Source of the DNA: Candidatus Sulfopaludibacter sp. SbA3 | GTDB lineage: Bacteria; Acidobacteriota; Terriglobia; Bryobacterales; Bryobacteraceae | DNA length: 5,181 bases | Direction: 5' to 3' | Assembly (NCBI GenBank): GCA_945900935.1 | Contig: CAMDKT010000465.1 | Location: 1-5,181 of the forward strand | Shown: piece by piece, positions 1 to 5,181 of the stretch | How positions within the stretch are numbered: position 1 is the first letter of the stretch | How the letters are laid out: every line of letters starts with the position of its first letter | Translations under genes and position numbers: made by a program | The notes under the pieces: model-generated | Database searches by the model: none | What the model saw: the letters and a program-made list of their open reading frames with translations, nothing else | Told to the model about the DNA's origin: nothing

Positions 1-1346
1 TAGGTGTCCGGATTCACCACCACCCCCGACGTGAACTTGAACGGATACTTCCCGCCGCTGGGAAATGTCATTTCCACAAAGTACGCCGTATACCCCTTGG
101 CCGGTTTATCCACCTTACCAATATAGTGTCCCGGCTTCACGGGCTTCAATTCCGTGCTCTTGTACATCGCGCCAATCTGCTCCAGCCGGAAGTCGCGCCC
201 ATCCGGATTCGTCGCTTGCCACAACTTCACCGACGTTGGCGTGTCCTTCGTCGACACAGCGATGTCCCCGTCCTTGCTCACCTTCCACGAATACCGCGGC
301 CGCGCCTTGTTCTGGAGCATCGAATCGTAGAACGCGGTCAGCGATTCATAGGCGTCCGTATTGCGCAGCGAATGGTCCGAATTCGGCACATACCGCAAAT
401 GATTCTCGCCCTTCAAATCCTTGAAATAAAACTTCCACGAATCAGGCAGGAAAAACTGATCGCCCGCCGAATTCATGATGAACTTCGGCATCGTCAGCCG
501 ATCCCGGTACTCGTACGGCTCCACAAGCTTCATCAGCTCTTTGTAACGCGGATTGTCCAACTCATCCATCAGCCCCTCGGCGTAATAATCCCCCACCGAC
601 GGCGCCCAGAAACCGTACGCGCGGTAATGATGAATGAAACTCGGAATCACATTCAGCATGTCGATCACGATCGGCGACATGCCCACCACCCGCTTATCCA
701 CCACGCCAGTCGCCCACGCCGTCCAGCCGCGCTTGGACCCGCCCGCGACAAAGAATTGATCAACCGTCTTCCCCCCGCCCTCTGCCGATTTCATGAACGC
801 CGTCACCGTATCCATCGCCCTGACAACAGACTTCGTCATCGGCAGCCGCAGCGGCCACGAAACATCCCCCGTGTCCAAAAATTTGCGCCAAGTATAAGCG
901 ATGATCTCGTCCTCCACGCGCTTGCGCCCCGGCTTCGGATCGTCGCCAAACACCAGCGGTTGATTCGGCACCATCCGCAACTCCGTCACCACCGAACCCG
1001 TATACTCAGCAATCCCCGCCATCACCGCGTCAACCGTTGTCCGCGGCCGCCCGTCATTCGCGCCGCCCGTAATAAACACCAACCCTATATTGGACTTCAA
1101 CTCTTTCGGCCGGATGATGGAAACCCAGTGTACCCACTTCGTCCGGTCCACTTTCTTGTCCTCCCCCCAGCTCTGGGACGTCATTTCCACGATGTAGCCC
1201 GTGCTGTTCTTGCCCTCCACTGTATGGGCCAGCTTCCACGAATACGCCGGGTCGGCCTTGGCGATGTATTCATCAAGAGCCGTCTTCTTAGGCGCGCCGA
1301 GCAGCGCGACCGCCGCCGCGATAAGCAGGAGTGTTCTACGGATCAC
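1..1346 (-). CDS. PqaA-type PhoPQ-activated pathogenicity-related protein, secreted alpha/beta hydrolase (3' end cut by window edge)
   Basis: Reading the minus strand from a GTG at 1346 gives 448 uninterrupted codons running off the left edge. Residues 1-18 (VIRRTLLLIAAAVALLGA) form a short signal peptide, so the protein is probably exported. The body matches the PhoPQ_related family (PF10142, Salmonella PqaA) by recognition. It has an alpha/beta-hydrolase nucleophile elbow GGSKRGW with Ser204, a probable acid Asp296 in NSAGDQFFLPDS, and a probable catalytic His325 in PNSDHSL. The visible end, VVVNPDT, resembles the family's usual C-terminus, so only a few residues are probably missing. GTG is chosen because an in-frame stop lies 12 codons upstream with no ATG between, and because it alone keeps the signal peptide. 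No Shine-Dalgarno precedes it. It diverges from the M14 peptidase gene across 39 bp. The family name reflects PhoPQ control in Salmonella; nothing here shows PhoPQ control. The substrate is unknown; family assignment is confident. Confidence 0.92.
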   Translation of the reverse strand, partial: MIRRTLLLIAAAVALLGAPKKTALDEYIAKADPAYSWKLAHTVEGKNSTGYIVEMTSQSWGEDKKVDRTKWVHWVSIIRPKELKSNIGLVFITGGANDGRPRTTVDAVMAGIAEYTGSVVTELRMVPNQPLVFGDDPKPGRKRVEDEIIAYTWRKFLDTGDVSWPLRLPMTKSVVRAMDTVTAFMKSAEGGGKTVDQFFVAGGSKRGWTAWATGVVDKRVVGMSPIVIDMLNVIPSFIHHYRAYGFWAPSVGDYYAEGLMDELDNPRYKELMKLVEPYEYRDRLTMPKFIMNSAGDQFFLPDSWKFYFKDLKGENHLRYVPNSDHSLRNTDAYESLTAFYDSMLQNKARPRYSWKVSKDGDIAVSTKDTPTSVKLWQATNPDGRDFRLEQIGAMYKSTELKPVKPGHYIGKVDKPAKGYTAYFVEMTFPSGGKYPFKFTSGVVVNPDT

Positions 1347-1385
1347 CCACTCAGGATAGCGAACCCTTGGCTTATCCTGTTATTC
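1347..1385. promoter_or_regulatory. Divergent promoter region with paired TATCCT -10-like boxes, probably leaderless
   Basis: This 39-bp gap is the whole space between two divergent start codons. On the plus strand TATCCT (1373-1378) lies 7 nt before the ATG at 1386. On the minus strand the same hexamer (1358 down to 1353) lies 6 nt before the GTG at 1346. Both fit the TANNNT form of a -10 box and match TATAAT at four of six positions. The predicted transcription starts fall on or next to the start codons. Neither start has a Shine-Dalgarno and neither promoter has a recognisable -35 box. Leaderless transcription in both directions is an inference from this spacing. Confidence 0.5.
1352..1379. 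repeat. Perfect 7-bp inverted repeat centred in the divergent gap (candidate operator)
   Basis: CAGGATA (1352-1358) and TATCCTG (1373-1379) are exact reverse complements separated by 14 bp, and the dyad centre falls at the middle of the intergenic gap. The 21-bp centre-to-centre distance is about two helical turns, which would suit a dimeric regulator. The symmetry also follows directly if both arms are simply -10 boxes of mirrored promoters, so an operator role is only a possibility. Confidence 0.5.
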
Positions 1386-4013
1386 ATGCGTTCCCTTTTG
1401 CTGTGCTTTTGCACGGCCGCCGCCCTGTCAGCCCAGCCGTCATTCGAATTTTGGCCCGGTGCCGCTTATGACCCCGCCATCCCCACTTTCCAGAAAATCC
1501 TCGGCTTTGAGCCGGGCAGCCGCTTCGCCACCCACGCCGATTTAATTCGCTACCTCGAAGCCCTTTCCGCCGCCGCGCCGAATCGCCTCAAAGTCATCGA
1601 ATACGGCAAAAGCTGGCAGGGCCGCAAACTCGTTTACGCCGTCATCGGCAGCGAGGCCAACATGCGCCGCCTGCCTGAAATTCAGGCGTCGATGAAAAAA
1701 CTCCTCGACCCCCGCAAGACCGCCGAAACCGACGCCCAGCGCCTCATCGCCAACACTCCCGCCATCGTCTGGCTCGGTCACGCTGTCCATGGCAACGAAG
1801 TCAGCGGCCCCGACGCGGGCCTGCTCGCCGCCTATCATCTCCTTGCCGCCCGCAATCAACCCGCCGTCACCGCCGCGCTCGCCAACACCCTCGTTATCCT
1901 CGATCCCCTGCAAAATCCCGATGGCCGCATGCGCTTCATTCACGCCTTCGAACAGGCCGTAGGCTTGGAGCCAGACGCCGTACCCTTAGCCGCCGAACGC
2001 AATGAACCCTGGCCCGGAGGCCGCCTCAATCACTACCTCTTCGACATGAATCGCGACTGGTTCGCCGTCACGCAACCGGAGACAAAGGCCCGCATAAAGA
2101 TGTTCCAGGAATGGTACCCCGTCGTCGTCGCCGACCTTCACGAAATGGGCTCCGAAACCAGTTATTACTTCGCCCCCGAAGCCATCCCTTTCAACCCCCA
2201 TCTCACCAAAGAACAAAAAACCAGCCTCGACTGGTTCGGTAAAAACAACGCCAAATACTTCGACCAACTCGGCTACCCCTACTTCACCCGCGAACAGTAC
2301 GACGCCTTCTTCCCCGGCTATGGAGCCAGTTGGCCCGCCTACTACGGCGCCATCGCCATGACCTACGAAAACTCGAGCGTCCGCGGCCTCATCTATCGCC
2401 GCCTCGATGGCACGCTCTACACTTTCCAGGACTCCATCCGCAAACACTTCACCACGCAAATCGCCACCGCCGAAGCCGCCGCCAACAACCGCGCACAACT
2501 CCTCAAAAACTTCTGGGAATACAACAAATCCGCCATCGCCGAAGGGAAATCGGAATCCACCAAAGCCTACATCCTTCCCCGCCGCGGAGACACCGCCGCC
2601 GTCGATAAACTCGCCGCCCTGCTCGTCGAGCAAGGCATCGAAGTCCAGCGCGCCCCCGCCTCCGTCAACGGCTTTCCCGACGGCAGTTACGTCGTCTCCC
2701 TCGCCCAACCAGCCAAGCGCCTCATCCGCGTCCTCCTCGATCCCCAAGTCAACATGGAGCCTGACTTCTTAAAAGAGCAAGAGCGCCGCCGCGCCAAAAA
2801 GCTCGGCGACGAAATCTACGACGTCACCGCCTGGAGCCTACCCCTTCTCTTCAACGTCGAATGCGTCGCCGCCACGAATCCCGTCACCGCCCCGCTCCAA
2901 CCCTACACCCCGCCCGCCGCGCCCAAGCCCCAGACCTTCGCCAAAGCCGCCGTTGCCTACCTCGTCCCCTGGAAAGGCCGCGCCTCCGCTCAGTTCCTCG
3001 CCGCCGCCCTCCGAGCCGATCTGAAAGTTCGCGGCGCAGACAAAGAGTTCGTCCAATCCGGGCGAACCTTCCCGCGCGGCACGCTGATCGTGTTGACGAA
3101 GGAGAACGCGGCCAACGTGCACGACACGGTCACGCGCATCGCCGGCGACGCTGAAATCGTCCCCGTCGACACCGGCTGGGTCGACAGCGGCATCAATTTC
3201 GGCAGCCGCAACGTCGCGCTCTTCAAGAAACCGCGCATCGCCCTCGCCTGGGACCGGCCCGTCTCCGCCCAAAGCGCCGGTGCCGCCCGCTTCGTCATCG
3301 AGCGTCAATTCGGCTATCCCGTCACCGCCATTCGCGCCACCGCGCTCGCCATCGCGGATCTCGATCAGTTCGACGTCATCATCCTCCCCGGCGCGCAAGG
3401 AACGTATGCCGATGCATTCAACGCCGCCGCCGCCGCCCGCCTCAAAGCCTGGGTCAACAAAGGCGGCACGCTCATCGCCATCGAAGAGGCGGTCAATTTC
3501 CTGGCCGGCGCCGCTCTACTTTCCACCAACGCCGAGTCTCTAGCGACGGAGAAAAAGCCCGACCCGCCCAAGCCCGAAAACGGCCGCGTCCCCGGCCGCC
3601 TCATCGGCAACGAAGCCTCTTATCTCGAAGCCATCAAGCCCGACCGCGAAGCCGCCGACGCCGTCCAGGGCATCCTCGGCATCGCCAAAACAGACGCCGA
3701 ACACTGGCTCACCGCCGGCGTCCCGGCCACCGTCAACGCGCTCGTCCAGGGGCGTACTGTATACACCCCGTTAAAGCTCGACAAAGGCATCAACGCGGCC
3801 TACTTTCTCGGCGCCGATAAGCTCCTGGTCAGCGGCTATATGTGGGAAGAAAACAGAAAGCAACTGGCCTACAAACCGCTCGTGATGATCGAACGCCAAG
3901 GCCAGGGCAACGTCATCGGCTTTACGTTTGATCCCAACTTCCGCGCCTATCTCGACGGCATGAACGTGCTGTTTCTCAATGCCGTTTTTCGCGGTCCGGC
4001 GCACGGGCGTTAA
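1386..4013 (+). CDS. Secreted M14-family zinc carboxypeptidase-like protein with C-terminal amidotransferase-like domain
   Basis: The 875-residue product begins with a signal peptide (residues 1 to about 16, MRSLLLCFCTAAALSA), so it acts outside the cytoplasm. Residues about 45-360 form the M14 peptidase domain. It has zinc ligands His135 and Glu138 in HGNE and His252 in DLHEMG, substrate-binding Asn222-Arg223 in DMNRDW (equivalent to CPA N144/R145), NPDGR at 177-181, and the catalytic Glu328 in MTYE. The active site looks complete. Residues about 392-610 are the conserved but uncharacterised middle part of these long M14 proteins. Residues about 616-710 resemble a class I glutamine amidotransferase/DJ-1-like fold (FDVIILPGAQG, then KGGTLIAIEEA) without the nucleophilic cysteine, so probably inert. 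A proline-rich linker (about 725-737) leads to the C-terminal conserved segment. The length is normal for this acidobacterial/bacteroidete subfamily. The ATG at 1386 is preferred because the signal peptide starts there; there is no Shine-Dalgarno. The exact peptide substrate is unknown. Confidence 0.95.
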   Translation: MRSLLLCFCTAAALSAQPSFEFWPGAAYDPAIPTFQKILGFEPGSRFATHADLIRYLEALSAAAPNRLKVIEYGKSWQGRKLVYAVIGSEANMRRLPEIQASMKKLLDPRKTAETDAQRLIANTPAIVWLGHAVHGNEVSGPDAGLLAAYHLLAARNQPAVTAALANTLVILDPLQNPDGRMRFIHAFEQAVGLEPDAVPLAAERNEPWPGGRLNHYLFDMNRDWFAVTQPETKARIKMFQEWYPVVVADLHEMGSETSYYFAPEAIPFNPHLTKEQKTSLDWFGKNNAKYFDQLGYPYFTREQYDAFFPGYGASWPAYYGAIAMTYENSSVRGLIYRRLDGTLYTFQDSIRKHFTTQIATAEAAANNRAQLLKNFWEYNKSAIAEGKSESTKAYILPRRGDTAAVDKLAALLVEQGIEVQRAPASVNGFPDGSYVVSLAQPAKRLIRVLLDPQVNMEPDFLKEQERRRAKKLGDEIYDVTAWSLPLLFNVECVAATNPVTAPLQPYTPPAAPKPQTFAKAAVAYLVPWKGRASAQFLAAALRADLKVRGADKEFVQSGRTFPRGTLIVLTKENAANVHDTVTRIAGDAEIVPVDTGWVDSGINFGSRNVALFKKPRIALAWDRPVSAQSAGAARFVIERQFGYPVTAIRATALAIADLDQFDVIILPGAQGTYADAFNAAAAARLKAWVNKGGTLIAIEEAVNFLAGAALLSTNAESLATEKKPDPPKPENGRVPGRLIGNEASYLEAIKPDREAADAVQGILGIAKTDAEHWLTAGVPATVNALVQGRTVYTPLKLDKGINAAYFLGADKLLVSGYMWEENRKQLAYKPLVMIERQGQGNVIGFTFDPNFRAYLDGMNVLFLNAVFRGPAHGR

Positions 4014-4024
4014 TCGCCCGCGCG
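4000..4024. terminator. Hairpin spanning the stop codon of the M14 peptidase gene
   Basis: CGGGCG (4004-4009) pairs with CGCCCG (4015-4020) across a 5-nt loop that contains the TAA stop (4011-4013). After one A/C mismatch, three further pairs extend the stem to 4000 and 4024. No T-tract follows, so it does not meet the rule for an intrinsic terminator. It could instead protect the 3' end of the mRNA. Confidence 0.3.
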
Positions 4025-4072
4025 ACGTCTTCGCCGCCTGCGGCAATAAGGGATCTGATCTCTGCTTCCGGC

Positions 4073-4102
4073 CCCCCTCTCGGCCAAAACGCCGAAAGGG
4101 GG
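4073..4102. terminator. Strong 12-bp GC-rich hairpin, possible bidirectional terminator
   Basis: The arms at 4073-4084 and 4091-4102 pair over 12 positions with a single C/A mismatch (4079/4096), closed by the 6-nt loop CAAAAC. It lies 60 bp past the peptidase stop codon. Downstream on the plus strand comes AGCGTCGTTTCTC, a poor T-tract, and there is none on the minus strand. It is the most terminator-like element for the peptidase gene, but not canonical. Confidence 0.4.
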
Positions 4103-4120
4103 AGCGTCGTTTCTCGAGAG

Positions 4121-4155
4121 TTCCGGTTATCCCTCTGGGTTCCAGAGTTACGGAA
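4121..4155. repeat. Two-part hairpin (inner 6-bp, outer 5-bp stem)
   Basis: CTCTGG (4133-4138) pairs with CCAGAG (4142-4147) across GTT, and TTCCG (4121-4125) pairs with CGGAA (4151-4155) outside it. They are joined by an asymmetric internal loop (7 nt and 3 nt). Both stems are perfect, which argues for an RNA-level or cruciform structure rather than chance. Confidence 0.45.
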
Positions 4156-4166
4156 GCGAGTATATT

Positions 4167-4199
4167 GGCCTCCGGCAGGATGGAACGCGGACCGGAGCC
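4167..4199. repeat. Hairpin with one bulge and a 16-nt loop
   Basis: GGC(C)TCCGG (4167-4175) pairs with CCGGAGCC (4192-4199), eight pairs with C4170 bulged. The right arm overlaps one copy of the GCGGACCGG nonamer (4187-4195), so this stem would compete with pairing between nonamer copies. Confidence 0.4.
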
Positions 4200-4216
4200 G
4201 CGCGGGTTGCCGAGGA

Positions 4217-4294
4217 CGTGTTATCCGCCCCGCCGGTCCCAAAGCGGACCGGCGGGGCGCTAGGCGCGGCGGGGTGAAATGCACCGATAACACG
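4217..4294. repeat. Nested inverted repeat: perfect 14-bp hairpin inside a 9-bp outer stem (possible three-way junction)
   Basis: The outer stem is CGTGTTATC (4217-4225) with GATAACACG (4286-4294), nine perfect pairs. Directly against its left arm starts a perfect 14-bp hairpin (4226-4239 with 4246-4259, loop CAAAGC). Directly against its right arm ends a small GGTG/CACC hairpin (4273-4276 with 4282-4285, loop AAATG). A 13-nt single strand (4260-4272) joins the two. The zero-nucleotide junctions are what one expects of a coaxially stacked RNA three-way junction. No transposase and no clear target-site duplication adjoin it. No known riboswitch or RNA family was recognised. Confidence 0.55.
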
Positions 4295-4308
4295 CCATTA
4301 CGTCAACG

Positions 4309-4318
4309 GCCCAAGGGC
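4309..4318. repeat. Short GCCC/GGGC inverted repeat
   Basis: GCCC (4309-4312) and GGGC (4315-4318) flank AA. The loop is too tight for full pairing as RNA, so this is a minor element, listed because it continues the run of inverted repeats across the gap. Confidence 0.2.
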
Positions 4319-4361
4319 GCTGTTCCCCGGTCCGCAAAGTTACTAAGTCTACCCCCGTCGC

Positions 4362-4399
4362 CCCCTCAAGGGGACTGCTTGATGCCACGCCGCGCGCGG
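4362..4399 (-). terminator. Two small GC-rich hairpins downstream of the lipoprotein gene, weak terminator candidate
   Basis: Reading the minus strand past the stop at 4408, the self-complementary CCGCGCGCGG (4399-4390) comes 8 nt later. It is followed by CCCC-TTGA-GGGG (4373-4362 region, flanked by an imperfect GTC/GAC extension). Neither is followed by a T-tract. They are placed where the terminator of the minus-strand gene should be, but the call rests mainly on position. Confidence 0.25.
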
Positions 4400-4407
4400 T
4401 AAGGTAC

Positions 4408-5157
4408 TTATGGCTTACATTCCTCTGGTGAATGTTCGCAATAAAGCCGCTGATCGGCCGTGTTCAAGACGGTCACCTGCTCTAGCACTTTCTCGTAAAT
4501 GCAGTTTGTAGTCGATGACATGACAGGACGTAGCACATTTATTACCGATTCGATAGTGTCAAATCGAATCGCCTCATCAACGCTACTACCGAGCGTCCTA
4601 CAATATCCCTCGGCATCAACGGCAACTGTTGGTACTAATAACAGCTTGAGTATAGCCTTAACAGGAGTCACATCAGATTTAAGAACTACCTCATCCGGCC
4701 GCCCCGTGCGAAGCAGTATCGAATACTCGAATACATCACCAAATAGTCTCCACTGATGACGACCGTCGAACTTCAGGAAAACCAAGCGTCTTTGGCCCTT
4801 TTCCGGAACAAAGCGGCGACACCCAAGGTCCTTTGAACTATATTTGGAAAAAACATGGCACCTAAAAGCCACGAGTCCCTGTGCAGCTCCCTTGACGACA
4901 GTATCGACCTCCATCGTGACCTCGATAGGCTCAACGACTAGGCCGACCATGACAGTCGACTCCGCGGCTGCGCCGATGTCTCGAACATTAACGATAGTAC
5001 CGGCCAATACGGTATCCGCCTGGGCCAAGTGGGTTCTTCTGAACATACTCGGATCAATTCCTGGGCGCGGCACAACAGTTAACTCAGAAAGTGGCTTCGG
5101 CCCACAGCCGGCGCATAAAGCCAAAAAAGCGATGCAAAGTATTCCGATTAATCGCAT
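4408..5157 (-). CDS. Putative exported lipoprotein of unknown function
   Basis: The 249-residue product starts MRLIGILCIAFLALCAGCG: a short charged start, a hydrophobic core (3-17) and a lipobox-like LCAGC with Cys18. The -3 residue is Cys rather than the usual Leu, so lipidation is likely but not certain. I do not recognise the family. Residues about 43-150 alternate beta-type stretches (DTVLAGTIVNVR, EVTMEVDTVVKG, RRLVFLKF). That order, with conserved-looking Cys100 and Cys113, loosely recalls small secreted NTR/TIMP-like beta-barrel proteins, but this is weak. After Cys18 there are six cysteines (100, 113, 186, 219, 240, 247), an even number compatible with disulfides in the periplasm. The ATG at 5157 is supported by the signal sequence; a weak AAGAAG lies only 2 nt upstream. 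GC is about 50% by eye against about 60% or more in the neighbours, with mixed codon choice, suggesting transfer or weak selection. Confidence 0.8.
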   Translation of the reverse strand: MRLIGILCIAFLALCAGCGPKPLSELTVVPRPGIDPSMFRRTHLAQADTVLAGTIVNVRDIGAAAESTVMVGLVVEPIEVTMEVDTVVKGAAQGLVAFRCHVFSKYSSKDLGCRRFVPEKGQRRLVFLKFDGRHQWRLFGDVFEYSILLRTGRPDEVVLKSDVTPVKAILKLLLVPTVAVDAEGYCRTLGSSVDEAIRFDTIESVINVLRPVMSSTTNCIYEKVLEQVTVLNTADQRLYCEHSPEECKP

Positions 5158-5181
5158 ATCTTCTTTGGCTTGAAATTCCCC

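Larger units (their letters stand above)
4187..4335. repeat. Nonamer GCGGACCGG in three copies (two direct, one inverted)
   Basis: GCGGACCGG occurs at 4187-4195 and 4244-4252 on the plus strand and as its complement CCGGTCCGC at 4327-4335. A further partial inverted match, CCGGTCC, lies at 4233-4239 as the partner of the second copy in the 14-bp hairpin. The copies allow several mutually exclusive 7-9 bp pairings within about 150 bases. Confidence 0.5.
4014..4407. other. Structured convergent intergenic region, no convincing gene
   Basis: This 394-bp gap lies between the 3' ends of convergent genes, so no promoter for either neighbour is needed here. The short frames open in it (for example 3979-4263 plus and 3976-4293 minus) show no recognisable protein features, overlap the peptidase 3' end, and consist largely of translated inverted repeats. 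In order it holds hairpins at 4073-4102, 4121-4155, 4167-4199, 4217-4294 (nested), 4309-4318, 4362-4373 and 4390-4399, and a 9-mer present three times. It could be an independent structured RNA, a set of bidirectional terminators, or remains of palindromic repeats. No known RNA family was recognised. Confidence 0.6.

Noticed and set aside
126..1385. Plus-strand reading frame open upstream of and in frame with the M14 peptidase, giving a 1295-residue protein.
   Set aside because: The stretch is antisense to the PqaA-type gene, its translation is Arg/His/Pro-rich with no domain, and the peptidase signal peptide begins at the ATG at 1386.
1986..2747. 253-codon minus-strand open frame.
   Set aside because: It lies wholly antisense to the M14 catalytic domain and gives a Gly/Val/Glu-rich shadow of C-ending codons with no recognisable motif.
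2838..3398. 186-codon minus-strand open frame.
   Set aside because: It is antisense to the peptidase gene, Gly/Asp-rich and without motifs; a result of high GC.
4220..4226. GTTATCC recurring at 4126, 4220 and in the divergent promoter (as CTTATCC) as a shared operator.
   Set aside because: The same heptamer also occurs inside the peptidase coding region near 1891, so chance recurrence is sufficient.
3976..4293. 105-codon minus-strand frame and 94-codon plus-strand frame (3979-4263) in the gap.
   Set aside because: Both overlap the peptidase 3' end, translate inverted repeats and show no protein-like pattern or ribosome binding site.
4217..4294. Integron attC site, because an imperfect palindrome of about 78 bp is bounded by GTTATC/GATAAC.
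   Set aside because: The boundaries do not fit the GTTRRRY and RYYYAAC core sites, and there is no integrase or cassette array.
4014..4407. Known RNA families (SRP RNA, tmRNA, RNase P, tRNA, cobalamin, TPP, SAM or c-di-GMP riboswitch).
   Set aside because: None of the signature sequences I know for these was found on either strand.
4499..5173. Plus-strand frames 4499-4756 and 4844-5173.
   Set aside because: They are antisense to the lipoprotein gene, Ser/Thr-rich and without start signals or motifs.

Overview
The window looks like chromosomal DNA from a GC-rich, free-living bacterium. Both large proteins (a PqaA-type secreted hydrolase and an approximately 875-residue M14 peptidase with a C-terminal amidotransferase-like domain) are of types common in Acidobacteriota, for example Solibacter/Bryobacter-like lineages. 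The taxonomic call is an inference from family distribution, not from a marker gene.

Layout. Positions 1-1346 (minus strand) hold a PhoPQ-activated pathogenicity-related (PqaA-type) alpha/beta hydrolase, complete at its N-terminus and cut by the left edge close to its expected C-terminus. A very short divergent gap (1347-1385, 39 bp) separates it from a large secreted M14 zinc carboxypeptidase-like protein (1386-4013, plus strand). The gap is centred on a perfect 7-bp inverted repeat. Each arm contains TATCCT, a TANNNT-type -10 element 6-7 nt before one of the start codons, and neither gene has a visible Shine-Dalgarno. This suggests paired divergent promoters giving leaderless mRNAs. Positions 4014-4407 (394 bp) carry no convincing gene but are dense in strong inverted repeats, including a perfect 14-bp hairpin nested in a 9-bp outer stem and a 9-mer present three times. 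Positions 4408-5157 (minus strand) encode a 249-residue putative exported lipoprotein of unknown function, with clearly lower GC than its neighbours. The last 24 bases hold only its immediate upstream region.

How the parts work together. The two divergent genes both encode exported hydrolases, so shared regulation of an extracytoplasmic peptide-degrading function is plausible but unproven. The third gene converges on the peptidase gene across the structured gap and shows no evident functional link.

There is no mobile-element gene, CRISPR array, tRNA or rRNA in the window. I see no clear multi-gene novel system. The best candidates for something undescribed are the structured convergent intergenic region and the symmetric leaderless divergent promoter.
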